DNA of 19,616 bases from JAZRPG01 sp045649105 (GTDB lineage: Bacteria; Bacillota; Clostridia; Oscillospirales; JAAYXM01), in the NCBI GenBank assembly GCA_045649105.1, contig JAZRPG010000013.1:1-19616 (forward strand). Direction: 5' to 3'. Below are positions 1-7,418 of the stretch, piece after piece (within the stretch, counting starts at the first letter, position 1; each line of letters begins with the position of its first letter). A model generated the notes under the pieces. The model worked only from the letters and a program-made list of their open reading frames with translations. It was not told the origin of the DNA and made no database searches. A program made the translations under genes and the position numbers.

Positions 1-88
1 TAAGAAGTTCTTCCATTAAAAAAAATCGAACTACGCCTAGGCTTGATCCTCTAACGAGGTACGTAGGCAACCCGTTGCACCGGGTCCG
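1..88. repeat. Structured non-permease sequence at the window edge
   Basis: This stretch does not continue the permease. It holds nested inverted repeats: CTACG (31-35) with CGTAG (62-66), enclosing CCTC (48-51) and GAGG (56-59) around a TAAC loop. A second hairpin follows, ACCCG (70-74) with CGGGT (81-85). The 13-C run (89-101) separates it from the permease. It could be a dispersed repeat, the end of a mobile or structured RNA element, or a chimeric read joined during assembly. One minus-strand frame is open across it, but I recognise no protein. Confidence 0.35.
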
Positions 89-801
89 CCCCCCCCCCCC
101 CAGAAATTTATGCCTCCCGTAGGCCACCCGACGCCTGCGCCGAGGAGCAGGGGAAGCTGTCCGAGGAAGCCCTTTAAGTATCTGGAGAAAATTATTGTAG
201 AAAGAAGCGTTGCCAGTGATACAACCCATACAAGCCCTGCATCGCCCGTGAATGTAGCAGACGGAGCCGTTGCATCAAGAAGCGCATTCCCCGCAAGTGT
301 GAGTCCGATAATCATCGCAACCGGGCCTGTAATTGAAGCCGGAAGAATCTTTTCTACTGCATTTGTTCCCGCAAACTTAACAAGAAGGCCTGCGGCTATT
401 GAAACAAATCCTGACATGACAATACCGAACTGTGCATACTGAATTGCCTCAATCGGAAGTGTTGCGCATGCGCCTGCCTTCCACTGCTCAAGTGCGGCAG
501 CCGCCTCGGGCGAAAGCTTTGCCACGATAGCTTCACTCGTTACAAGGCTTGCAATAGCCGTAAGGTATGCAAAACTTGAGCCGTAGTAAAGCGGGATTTT
601 TCTCCCTGTAACAATGATGAACAAAATAGTTGCGAGTCCGCTTGCAAAAATCGTGGTTGATACATGGAATCCCGTAATAAGTGCGACCGTAACCGTAGCC
701 GGAAACATGACTATAACCTGCTGAATCGCGTACAGAAAAAGTTTCCATGCGGTTGGCCTTTCGTCGGGCAGATAGCCGACTGCCTGTGTTTGTTTTCTCA
801 T
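37..801 (-). pseudogene. Uracil/xanthine permease, N-terminal half only; 3' part disrupted
   Basis: The first ~225 residues match the nucleobase:cation symporter-2 family (UraA/PbuX type), inner-membrane proton symporters for uracil or xanthine. Visible are the GSSFAYL motif after the second hydrophobic segment, the long FGIVMSGF-type helix and the GLTLAGNALL helix. The start is set at the ATG at 801: an AGGAG lies 12 bases upstream, whereas the in-frame TTG at 813 directly abuts that AGGAG. Family members are about 420-450 residues, so nearly half is missing. After residue W226 (about position 124) the sequence stops looking like a permease, crosses a 13-C run at 89-101 and ends in an unrelated tail at 37. 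This could be a bad contig end, a frameshift or a genuine insertion. The permease identity is firm, but uracil versus xanthine specificity cannot be settled. Confidence 0.75.
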
Positions 802-920
802 TTGTAATGACAACTCCTCTCATATTTATTATTATCACGCACGCAAGCTCCCCCACCCGCGCAGCGCTTCAAATAACAGCAAAAACAGGTGTATATCTTA
901 CCAAAACACTAATTTCGTAG

Positions 921-949
921 AGTATATCATATTTTCGACAATTTATAAA
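921..949 (-). promoter_or_regulatory. Possible permease promoter
   Basis: On the minus strand a TATACT -10 (921-926) lies 17 bases from a weak TTTATA -35 (944-949), giving a leader of about 110 bases before the permease ATG at 801. Within that leader CACCTG and CGGGTG could pair (one G-U), and a G-rich run follows. I see no PyrR-type attenuator, no intrinsic terminator and no recognisable purine riboswitch core. Confidence 0.35.
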
Positions 950-972
950 AGGTTTTCTTTATTTCCCATTGC

Positions 973-2064
973 CTACTGCACCGATACCGCAGGCTCATCC
1001 CCCTCAATGCTCAGGTCCGCAGACAGCGGGATAAGTGCCACATAGCTGTCCCCCGGCACTACCTTAAGCTCCGTTCCGTCTGCAAGCGAGAATTTAAACG
1101 GCGCAGACTTTGATGTGCGTGACCATCTGATGTCAGTTGCCGTGCCGTTTACTATGTACTTGCCCGTACCGCTTCCCACAATGTCAAATGCAAGACGGCC
1201 AGCCGTGTCACCCTTTATTACATATGAATTTACGCGGAGTATGAATATGTTTTTAAAAGCAAGCTGCGCGTTATAAAGCGCATCAACATGTGCCCCTCCG
1301 TACTGGCCGATTCTGTACATTCCGCTGTCTTCATCGTATGTATATGTACCCGTCTTATACGGTGAAAAGACCGCCTTTACCCGAAGAGCATCATTCCCCG
1401 AGTAATCCGCATCCTCCGAGAAAGCAAAAACATCGCCGTAGCTTTCCGCGCGCGTCATGCGGACATTCTGCTCCTCAAGCTTTTGCATGATGCGCTCTCC
1501 CGAGGTGAATACGCTGTGCTCATATCCGTTTGTCTTTATGCGCTGCTTGTCGCGCCAGTACATGCTGTTGTTTTTTCCCTCAATAAGGTCAAACGAGTCC
1601 ATCTTGCGGCTTTTAATCTGCCTGTAAGCCTCCTCGCTCCCCCCGATATGTATGTATACGGCATCAACACTCTGCGCAAGGTCCAGATAATACGGGCGCG
1701 AGCTCCTTACCGTGCCTATCTGCTCTATACCTTCAAGGTTCTCAAAAACGGCGAGCAGACGCGTTATTCCGCCCTCAGCAAGCGCCTCAAAAACAATGCT
1801 CGCCTTTGAGATTCCGTACTGCGGAAGCGCCGCCTTTATGTTATTTATCATTATTGCGACAGGACGCCTGTCAACATCTTCCTTCTCAACCTCAAGGCCC
1901 GTAAGCCTGCTTTTGTATACAACCTCCTGCACGACAGGCTCTGCAACCTGCTCTGCGCCCTGCTCCACATCAAACGGAGCCTCTGTTCTGTCTTTTCCGC
2001 AGGATGACAGGATAAGTAATACTGATAAAATAAACGCGGATATTGCACATACTCTGAACTTCAT
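973..2064 (-). CDS. DUF3048 (YerB-like) lipoprotein
   Basis: This 363-residue protein starts at an ATG preceded by a GAGGAG site. It begins with a lipoprotein signal peptide, a hydrophobic stretch ending in LSSC with Cys22 as the lipidation site, so it should be anchored on the outer face of the membrane. From about residue 50 it matches DUF3048, the family of B. subtilis YerB: TGL, RPVAIMINN, the ALAEGGITR segment and the IGTVRSSRPYY segment are all present. The C-terminal ~120 residues (from about YKTGTYTYD) form the second DUF3048 domain, complete to VSVQ. The biochemical function of the family is not established; envelope-associated roles are usual guesses. It is probably monocistronic, since the flanking minus-strand genes are 94 and 171 bases away. 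Confidence 0.88.
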   Translation of the reverse strand: MKFRVCAISAFILSVLLILSSCGKDRTEAPFDVEQGAEQVAEPVVQEVVYKSRLTGLEVEKEDVDRRPVAIMINNIKAALPQYGISKASIVFEALAEGGITRLLAVFENLEGIEQIGTVRSSRPYYLDLAQSVDAVYIHIGGSEEAYRQIKSRKMDSFDLIEGKNNSMYWRDKQRIKTNGYEHSVFTSGERIMQKLEEQNVRMTRAESYGDVFAFSEDADYSGNDALRVKAVFSPYKTGTYTYDEDSGMYRIGQYGGAHVDALYNAQLAFKNIFILRVNSYVIKGDTAGRLAFDIVGSGTGKYIVNGTATDIRWSRTSKSAPFKFSLADGTELKVVPGDSYVALIPLSADLSIEGDEPAVSVQ

Positions 2065-2157
2065 TTCACATTACACTCCTCGTTTTTTATATACAAAAAC
2101 CTTTGGTTTTTATTATACTATAAAATTCCCAATCCGTACAGCATAATTTTATATTAC

Positions 2158-2526
2158 TCATATCTCAACTCTCGTAACAAGGAAAACTCCGCCGTTTGTA
2201 TCTCCCTCGGCAAGAATCTCAAGGCAGCAGGGAAGCGCCTGTTCATGAACACTGCACACGGCACTTCCGCAAAGAACTCCGTCCTTCGGAAGCGTTCGTG
2301 AACCCCGCACGACTTTGCCGTTTACGGCAAGCTCTGCCGCTCCGCTCTTTGCAGGGACAAGAAAAAACAGGCAATACACGCCCGTCTCCTCGATTATTAT
2401 TTTTGTCAAATCCTCCTCACCAAGCCATGCGGGCGCAGGTGTTGAAACGTACATAACGGACGTATCTCCGCCACAGCACGAAAAAAACAGCGCCGCAAAG
2501 CTCCTGTCATGAGCTCCCGTTCCCAT
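2158..2526 (-). CDS. Small protein resembling the BclA C-terminal (C1q/TNF-like) domain
   Basis: This is a 122-residue protein with no signal peptide and no membrane helix. The ATG at 2526 is chosen because GGAGG lies 5 bases upstream; the longer frame from a GTG at 2541 would put that site inside the gene. From about residue 25 the order EETGVYCLFFLVP, ELAVNGKVVRGS, a central CGSAVCSV strand and a final GGVFLVTRVEI resembles the jelly-roll C-terminal domain of exosporium protein BclA and related clostridial surface proteins (a GVY strand, then a VNG turn, then a closing strand ending in TVIRL-like residues). The collagen-like repeats that normally precede such a domain are absent. The many cysteines are unusual. 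Family assignment is pattern recognition only. Confidence 0.5.
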   Translation of the reverse strand: MGTGAHDRSFAALFFSCCGGDTSVMYVSTPAPAWLGEEDLTKIIIEETGVYCLFFLVPAKSGAAELAVNGKVVRGSRTLPKDGVLCGSAVCSVHEQALPCCLEILAEGDTNGGVFLVTRVEI

Positions 2527-2610
2527 ATTCCCCTCCGGCACAGTAAATTTAAATCCACACCATACTATTCTCCCGGAGAGCCGATTGTTCCCTCTGAAGG
2601 ATGATAAAAA

Positions 2611-2639
2611 AGCGCCCGTAACTTTCCGTTACCGGCGCT
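2611..2639 (-). terminator. Intrinsic terminator of the galM operon
   Basis: The hairpin arms AGCGCC-GTAAC and GTTAC-GGCGCT pair around a TTTCC loop, with one opposed non-pairing base between the two stem parts. On the minus strand the stem is followed by a T run (2606-2610). It lies 11 bases past the galM stop. A T run also follows on the plus strand, so it could act in both directions. Confidence 0.85.
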
Positions 2640-2649
2640 TTTTCTTATT

Positions 2650-3687
2650 TTATTTTACCGAGAATGAATATTCTGTTGTATAATCAAAGGTTTCGCCTTT
2701 TTTGAGATACCCTTGTCCGAATTCGGGGAAACGAAGCGCATTCGGATAAAACCCGGTTTCAAGGCAGAGCGCTCCTCTCCTTATGTACTCGGCACCGCCC
2801 TTGCCTGCGTAATCTACACCGGGCATGCTGTTTCCCGCATAAAGAAGGACTGTGGGTGAGTTTGTCCCGACGCTCATTGCAATTCCCGACTCCTCGCAGT
2901 ACACATCAGCACAGAGCACAACGGCGTCCCCGTCATTCCTGACGGTCCAGGCATGGTCATATCCTCCCGCAATTTCAAGCTGTCGGATGCCGGGCTCATC
3001 AATATATTTCCCGACAGGCATCGGTTTTCTGAAATCAAACTCGCGCGTGACGGGCAGAAGCGCGCCGTATACCATTCCGTTTTCACCGAGCGGTGCGTAT
3101 GTGTCTGCGTATATCGTCATTATATGGTCATGAATCTCGCCTCTGTCATGTCCGCGCAGATTAAAGTACGCATGATTTGTAAGATTTATGACCGTGTCCT
3201 CGTCACACACGGCGATATAGTGTATACGGAGCGTGTCGTCCTCCGTCAGAGTATATTTAACATCAACCGTCATATTCCCGGGGAATCCGTTTTCCCCGTC
3301 CGGCAGAAAACAGCGCAGAGTCACATAATCTTCACCCGATGCTTCAAGCGAAAATACGCGCTGTGAAAGCGGCTCAAAGCCGCCGTGAAGCACATGCCGC
3401 TCCTGAAAATTCGGCTTGAGCTTATACTCCCTTCCGTTTAATGTAAACACCGCGTCCTCTATTCTGTTTGCGACGCGGCCGCATACAGCGCCGTGATTCG
3501 GCCCGGGCTTTAAGTAATCCTCAGCATTCTCGTACCCGAGCACAACATCCCGCAGCTCATCGTTTCTGTCGCGGACAAAAAGCGACACAATCGCCGCTCC
3601 GATGTTTGTAATCTTTGCCGTTGTCCCGCGCGCATTCGTGAGCGTATAAAGATCACAAGAGCCAAAACTTTCCTTCTTAAAGCTCAT
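2650..3687 (-). CDS. galM: Aldose 1-epimerase (galactose mutarotase)
   Basis: This 345-residue cytoplasmic enzyme interconverts the alpha and beta anomers of galactose, glucose and related sugars, feeding the Leloir pathway. The length is typical of GalM. Hallmarks are the GRVANRI motif (70-76) that binds substrate, His101 in HGG, the catalytic acid His172 in NLTNHAYFNL, Asp244 in YDHAW, and Glu310 in LETGFYPNA, the likely catalytic base. The ATG at 3687 has a strong AAGGAGGAG site. It starts 12 bases after the ung stop, so it is the last gene of the reductase-ung-galM unit and is followed by a terminator. No other galactose gene lies nearby, so its role may be general sugar anomer equilibration. 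Confidence 0.95.
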   Translation of the reverse strand: MSFKKESFGSCDLYTLTNARGTTAKITNIGAAIVSLFVRDRNDELRDVVLGYENAEDYLKPGPNHGAVCGRVANRIEDAVFTLNGREYKLKPNFQERHVLHGGFEPLSQRVFSLEASGEDYVTLRCFLPDGENGFPGNMTVDVKYTLTEDDTLRIHYIAVCDEDTVINLTNHAYFNLRGHDRGEIHDHIMTIYADTYAPLGENGMVYGALLPVTREFDFRKPMPVGKYIDEPGIRQLEIAGGYDHAWTVRNDGDAVVLCADVYCEESGIAMSVGTNSPTVLLYAGNSMPGVDYAGKGGAEYIRRGALCLETGFYPNALRFPEFGQGYLKKGETFDYTTEYSFSVK

Positions 3688-3699
3688 TTTCTCTCCTCC

Positions 3700-4359
3700 T
3701 TACCATATTACAGGCATTCCGCCGGCTAAAACAAGCTCTCTGTTTGCCGCATTGAAGTGTCCGCAGCCGAAGAATCCGCGCGAGGCGGAAAGCGGACTTG
3801 GGTGCGGTGCAGAAAAAACTTTGTGGTTTTTGTTCGTTATAAGCTTCTCCTTCTCACGCGCGTTGCTCCCCCAAAGGAGAAAAACTATCATTTCCTCGCG
3901 CGCATTAAGAAGCTCAATAACTCTGTCCGTAAAAATTTCCCATCCTTTGTTGCGATGCGAATTTGCCTCGCCTGCACGCACGGTAAGCGCGGTGTTCAGA
4001 AGCAAAACACCCTGCTCTGCCCAACGGGTGAGGTTACCCGTATCGGGCGGAGGGTTCCCCGTCTCAAGCTCTATTTCGCGGAACATGTTTTTAAGTGACG
4101 GCGGCGGAGTGACACCATCCTTCACGGAAAACGCAAGCCCGTGCGCCTGCCCCTCGCCGTGGTACGGGTCCTGCCCCAGAATAACGACGCGGACGGAGCT
4201 GTACGGCGTCAGCTTAAGTGCATTGAATATATCATGCATATCGGGATATACGGTTTTTTGAGAATACTCTTTTTTGAGAAATTCGTGAAGCTTCTGATAA
4301 TATTCCTTTCTAAACTCCCCCGAAAGCAAATCGTCCCAATCATTACAAAACTTTACCAT
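3700..4359 (-). CDS. ung: Uracil-DNA glycosylase, family 1
   Basis: This 219-residue enzyme excises uracil from DNA as the first step of base-excision repair. The family-1 signature is complete: GQDPYH at 62-67 with catalytic Asp64, the uracil-binding LLNTALTV segment (120-127), and the DNA-intercalation loop HPSPLSASRGF with His186. The length matches bacterial Ung. The start ATG at 4359 follows the upstream stop codon by 6 bases. The only GAGGAG lies inside the end of that gene, 15 bases from the ATG, so translation is probably coupled. It sits between an Fe-S aldo/keto reductase and galM with no obvious functional link. Confidence 0.97.
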   Translation of the reverse strand: MVKFCNDWDDLLSGEFRKEYYQKLHEFLKKEYSQKTVYPDMHDIFNALKLTPYSSVRVVILGQDPYHGEGQAHGLAFSVKDGVTPPPSLKNMFREIELETGNPPPDTGNLTRWAEQGVLLLNTALTVRAGEANSHRNKGWEIFTDRVIELLNAREEMIVFLLWGSNAREKEKLITNKNHKVFSAPHPSPLSASRGFFGCGHFNAANRELVLAGGMPVIW

Positions 4360-4365
4360 AGCAAA

Positions 4366-5373
4366 TCAGCTAAGCTCCTCATAAAGCTTGTCATAACGCT
4401 CAAGCTCGCGCCGCAGAAGCGCAGGCGTATCAAGCCCGTATGGGCATCTTGACGCGCACAGTCCGCAGTTTCTGCAGTTTTTTATCTTATCCATTTCACG
4501 GCGCCACTCATCGCTTATAAACGGCTTGTACGGAGCGCGTCCGATAAGCAGGCTCATTCTCGCGCACTGCCAGATTTCAATCTCCTCGGGGCACGGCTGG
4601 CAATAGCCGCAGCCTCTGCAGAAATCCCCCGCAAGCTCTCGCCGCTGCTTCTCCACGCGGCGCTTCATATCATCGTTATATTCAGGAGGTGCCGCTGCAT
4701 AGCCGAGAAACTCACAAAGCTCCTCACGGCGCTGCACCCCGTAAATCGGCAATACATTCGGAAACTGCGAAATATATGTATATGTAGCCTCAGGGTCAGT
4801 TATAAGTCCGCCTGCCATTGCCTTCATCGCGATAAAGCCGACATCCTCACGCTCCGCCCTTTTTACAAGCGCCTCTTCCTTCTCGCCTGCGAGCAGCGAG
4901 AACGGAAACTGCAGTGTGTCAAAAAAATTAAGGTCAAGAGCCTTATTTGCAAGAAGTGCACTGTGGTTTGTAAATCCTATGAACCTTATCTTCCCGCTCT
5001 CCTTTGCGCGGAGCAGAAATTCCCGCATCTCCTCATCAGGCAGCTCCTTCGGGTTGTGAAGCTGAAAAATATCAATATAGTCCGTATTGAGCGTACGGAG
5101 GCTGTTTTCAAGATGTTCCCGAACAGTGGCTACATCATCCATCGTCGATTTGGTCGCTATCACAATCTTATCACGGACATGCGAAAGTGACTTTCCGAGC
5201 TTTAACTCACTGTCCGTATATGCATTTGCCGTATCAAAAAAATTAACACCGCTTTCATACGCAAGAAGAAGGAGCTCGCGCGCCTTTTCAAGCGGTATTC
5301 TCTGTATCGGCAGTGCGCCAAAGCCCACCTCCGACACCTCAAGGTTCGTTCTTCCGAGACGTATCTTTCGCAT
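4366..5373 (-). CDS. Aldo/keto reductase with C-terminal ferredoxin-like cysteine motifs
   Basis: This is a 335-residue protein. Residues 1-240 form an AKR TIM barrel with the full catalytic tetrad: Asp47, Tyr52 (FFDTANAY), Lys75 (VIATKS) and His106 (DIFQLHN). The C-terminal ~85 residues add two cysteine clusters, CxxCxxCxxCP at 252-261 and a classical CxxCxxCxxxCP at 300-310, expected to hold [4Fe-4S] clusters. This architecture is common in anaerobic Clostridia, where electrons may pass between ferredoxin-like clusters and a nicotinamide or carbonyl substrate; the substrate is unknown. The ATG at 5373 is chosen over the longer frame because GGGAGG ends just upstream and the family begins with MxxIxLGxT. 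It is the first gene of the unit with ung and galM. Confidence 0.92.
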   Translation of the reverse strand: MRKIRLGRTNLEVSEVGFGALPIQRIPLEKARELLLLAYESGVNFFDTANAYTDSELKLGKSLSHVRDKIVIATKSTMDDVATVREHLENSLRTLNTDYIDIFQLHNPKELPDEEMREFLLRAKESGKIRFIGFTNHSALLANKALDLNFFDTLQFPFSLLAGEKEEALVKRAEREDVGFIAMKAMAGGLITDPEATYTYISQFPNVLPIYGVQRREELCEFLGYAAAPPEYNDDMKRRVEKQRRELAGDFCRGCGYCQPCPEEIEIWQCARMSLLIGRAPYKPFISDEWRREMDKIKNCRNCGLCASRCPYGLDTPALLRRELERYDKLYEELS

Positions 5374-5419
5374 TTTTGTCCTCCCAGAAATTGTTGTATT
5401 TAAGCTTACTGAAAAAGAA

Positions 5420-5454
5420 ATCAGGGCGCCGCCGCAAAGCGGCAACGCCCTGAT
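5420..5454 (-). terminator. Intrinsic terminator after rpmE
   Basis: ATCAGGGCG (5420-5428) pairs perfectly with CGCCCTGAT (5446-5454), with an inner GCCGC/GCGGC hairpin. On the minus strand it is followed by a T-rich tract (TTTCTTTTTC). It lies 38 bases past the rpmE stop and just upstream of the reductase gene, whose own promoter I could not identify. Confidence 0.85.
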
Positions 5455-5492
5455 GCATCATCCTGTCGGAGCAGCCTTACCGGCTTGCTTTA

Positions 5493-5690
5493 TTACAGAC
5501 CGAACTTCTTGTTGAATCTGTCAACACGTCCGCCCGTATCGACGAGCTTCTGCTTGCCGGTGTAGAACGGATGGCACTTCGAGCAGATTTCGACCTTAAT
5601 GTTCTCCTTTGTGGAGCCTGTCTCTATAACCTCGCCGCAAGCGCATGTAATTGTTGTAGCCTTGTAATCCGGATGTAAACCCTTCTTCAT
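5493..5690 (-). CDS. rpmE: 50S ribosomal protein L31, zinc-binding type
   Basis: This 65-residue ribosomal protein belongs to the large subunit and contacts the small subunit across the intersubunit bridge. The sequence opens MKKGLHPDY and carries four zinc-ligand cysteines (Cys16, Cys18, Cys36, Cys39) in CACG and CSKCHPFYTG, so it is the C+ (RpmE) form rather than the zinc-free RpmE2. The ATG at 5690 has an AGAGGTGA site. It has its own promoter and terminator and is therefore monocistronic. Confidence 0.97.
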   Translation of the reverse strand: MKKGLHPDYKATTITCACGEVIETGSTKENIKVEICSKCHPFYTGKQKLVDTGGRVDRFNKKFGL

Positions 5691-5734
5691 GAAAATTCAC
5701 CTCTTTCGGTAAACACTAAAAAATATCAAAATAG

Positions 5735-5763
5735 ATGTTACCATATATTTTATAAAAAATCAA
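5735..5763 (-). promoter_or_regulatory. rpmE promoter
   Basis: On the minus strand, TTGATT (5758-5763) and TAACAT (5735-5740) are separated by 17 bases in AT-rich DNA, about 45 bases before the rpmE ATG. The leader this gives is short, with no obvious L31-binding structure. Confidence 0.6.
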
Positions 5764-5794
5764 TACATTTTTGCAAATTTTATTGTGTTTTCTT

Positions 5795-6235
5795 TTAAGC
5801 TCCGCTTACATCGAGTACCGAAGCGAGCTTTTGCCTGAATTTTTCATCGTTTTCCGCCTGCCTTTTTGGCGGTCCCTTCAGTCTCCCTCCGGCATTTCTG
5901 ACCTTTCGCGCCGTATGCCGCTGCATGAGCAGAGCACCAATATTATCCTGTGTGTACTCGCGCCCGTTCTGGTCGATAACCACCGTGCCCCTCGCAAGGC
6001 ACATGGAAGCAAGCCCGTAATCCTGAGTGATTACAACATCACCGCGCCGCGCGAAATTTACAAGCGCAAAATCGACGCTGTCCGCGCCCTTTGAGAACAC
6101 ATGACAAACCGCACCCTTTTTGTCAAATATGTGCGCCGTATCACACAGTATATGACACTCCGCACCGAATTTTTGCGAAATCTCAATCGCTATATCAACC
6201 ACAGGGCAACCGTCTGCATCTATAAGAACTCTCAT
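5795..6235 (-). CDS. DUF188 (YaiI/YqxD family) protein
   Basis: This 146-residue cytoplasmic protein belongs to the YaiI/YqxD/DUF188 family, a PIN-like fold. It opens with MRVLIDADGCPVV, the family signature with acidic residues at the putative metal site, and continues with the VITQDYGLASMCLARG block, the IGALLMQRH segment and the GGRLKGPPKR block. The ATG at 6235 is chosen because GGAGG sits 5 bases upstream; the longer frame to 6253 would include that site. The molecular function is unproven, although the fold suggests a nuclease. It diverges from tspO copy 1. Confidence 0.92.
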   Translation of the reverse strand: MRVLIDADGCPVVDIAIEISQKFGAECHILCDTAHIFDKKGAVCHVFSKGADSVDFALVNFARRGDVVITQDYGLASMCLARGTVVIDQNGREYTQDNIGALLMQRHTARKVRNAGGRLKGPPKRQAENDEKFRQKLASVLDVSGA

Positions 6236-6260
6236 ACACACCTCCGAAAGCATCAGCTAT

Positions 6261-6289
6261 ATATTACATTGAATGCAAAAAAATTGCAA
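6261..6289 (-). promoter_or_regulatory. DUF188 gene promoter with an internal dyad
   Basis: On the minus strand TTGCAA (6284-6289) and TAATAT (6261-6266) are 17 bases apart. The perfect dyad TGCAA-N5-TTGCA (6274-6288) overlaps the -35 and the spacer and is a possible operator. TTGCAA reads the same on both strands, so it could also serve as a -35 for the divergent tspO gene, whose -10 (TATATA, 6308-6313) is weaker. Confidence 0.55.
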
Positions 6290-6357
6290 CAGACGGCTCT
6301 GTATTTGTATATAAAATTCAAAACTCCGCAAACTTTTTATCGGAGGTCGATAAAAAA

Positions 6358-6822
6358 GTGAAAAAGAAAACAAAGTCAACTGCCGTATTTATTATTTCCG
6401 CACTTGCCGCAGGCGGCCTTTCAGCACTCGTTACTTCCGGCTCAATGTCGCTCTTTGATGAAATAAACAAGCCGCCGCTTACACCGCCGCCGACAGTCTT
6501 TCCGATAGTATGGACCATACTCTTTGTGCTGATGGGTATTTCTGCCGCGCGAATATACCTGCGCGACCCGAAAAGTGCCGCACTTAAAATATACATCGCA
6601 AATCTTGCGGTAAACTTTTTGTGGACGGTAATATTTTTTAACATGCGCGCCTTTCTCCTCGCCTTTGCGTGGCTTGTTCTCCTTATTGCGGTTGTCGCTT
6701 CAATGATCGTGCACTTCTTCCGCCTTGACCGCACATCTGCTCTCCTGCAGCTTCCGTACGCGGCATGGCTGATTTTTGCGGGATATTTAAATCTGTTCAT
6801 CTGCCTTATAAATACTCGCTGA
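6358..6822 (+). CDS. tspO: TspO/MBR family membrane protein, copy 1
   Basis: This 154-residue protein is a five-helix tryptophan-rich sensory protein/peripheral benzodiazepine receptor homologue. Such proteins bind porphyrins and related ligands in the membrane; their physiological role is still debated. The signature NKPPLTPPP followed by VFPIVWTILFVLMGIS is clear, as are the helix-3 block NLAVNFLWTVIFFNMR and the helix-5 block LPYAAWLIFAGYLN. The GTG start at 6358 has a CGGAGG site 11 bases upstream; no better start is available. It diverges from the DUF188 gene. A second family member lies at 11105-11575 and shares the same core blocks. Confidence 0.92.
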   Translation: MKKKTKSTAVFIISALAAGGLSALVTSGSMSLFDEINKPPLTPPPTVFPIVWTILFVLMGISAARIYLRDPKSAALKIYIANLAVNFLWTVIFFNMRAFLLAFAWLVLLIAVVASMIVHFFRLDRTSALLQLPYAAWLIFAGYLNLFICLINTR

Positions 6823-6829
6823 TTTTCCC

Positions 6830-6858
6830 TTGATATAATTTTTAAACCGTTGTATAAT
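6830..6858 (+). promoter_or_regulatory. Strong promoter of the cyclophilin-nagA unit
   Basis: TTGATA (6830-6835), a 17-base spacer and a perfect TATAAT (6853-6858) precede the cyclophilin ATG at 6908. A small hairpin, GCCGC-TTCT-GCGGC (6872-6885), falls in the short leader just before the CGGAGG site; it lacks a T run, so it is not a terminator. Confidence 0.85.
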
Positions 6859-6907
6859 TAAGGAAAAAGAAGCCGCTTCTGCGGCATTTGTTCGGAGGAT
6901 ATTTATA

Positions 6908-7378
6908 ATGATAGTTCTTGAAATGAGCGACGGAAAAAAGATAAAAATTGAGCTTGACCCGGCTGCAGCTCCAATCACATGCGAGAACTTTACAAAGCTC
7001 GTATCGGAAGGCTTTTATGACGGACTTAAGTTCCACCGCGTTATATACGGATTCATGATTCAGGGCGGCTGCCCTCTCGGTACGGGCACAGGCGGCCCCG
7101 GCTACTCCATAAAGGGTGAATTTTCTTCAAACGGAATAAATAACCCATTAAAGCATACGCGCGGCACAATTTCAATGGCGCGTTCCGCAATGCCCGACAG
7201 CGCAGGGTCACAGTTTTTCATCATGCATAAGGACGCGCCGCATCTCGACGGGCAGTACGCCGCCTTCGGACATGTCGTTGAGGGCATGGATGTTGTCGAC
7301 GAGATTGCAGAGGCGGACACCTCCTTCTCTGACGCTCCGCTCGATGATATCATAATTGCAAAGGCTACCGTTGAATAA
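6908..7378 (+). CDS. Cyclophilin-type peptidyl-prolyl isomerase
   Basis: This 156-residue protein catalyses cis-trans isomerisation of prolyl bonds. It has no signal peptide, so it should be cytoplasmic. Cyclophilin hallmarks are FHRVIYGFMIQGG (the catalytic Arg lies in FHRV), GTGTGGPGYSI, GTISMARS, the GSQFFIM block and HLDGQYAAFGHVVEGMDVV. The length is normal for a single-domain bacterial cyclophilin. The ATG at 6908 has a CGGAGG site and a near-consensus promoter. Only 40 bases separate it from nagA, with no terminator, so the two are probably co-transcribed. Confidence 0.95.
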   Translation: MIVLEMSDGKKIKIELDPAAAPITCENFTKLVSEGFYDGLKFHRVIYGFMIQGGCPLGTGTGGPGYSIKGEFSSNGINNPLKHTRGTISMARSAMPDSAGSQFFIMHKDAPHLDGQYAAFGHVVEGMDVVDEIAEADTSFSDAPLDDIIIAKATVE

Positions 7379-7418
7379 ACCTTCTGCTCTCCATCATGTA
7401 AGAAAAGAGGCTCTCTCC

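Noticed and set aside
110..442. 110-codon plus-strand frame opposite the permease
   Set aside because: It is an antisense shadow of clear permease coding sequence, with no family match and no ribosome binding site.
801..949. Purine or PyrR-type riboswitch before the permease
   Set aside because: The ~110-base leader has a weak possible pairing only; no purine-aptamer core, anti-terminator or terminator could be found.
2096..2110. AAAACC-TTT-GGTTTT hairpin as a terminator of the 2158-2526 gene
   Set aside because: It is very short with a 3-base loop and lies directly at the DUF3048 start, so it is more likely chance.
6872..6885. GCCGC-TTCT-GCGGC hairpin as terminator of tspO copy 1
   Set aside because: No T run follows, and it lies downstream of the cyclophilin promoter, within its leader.
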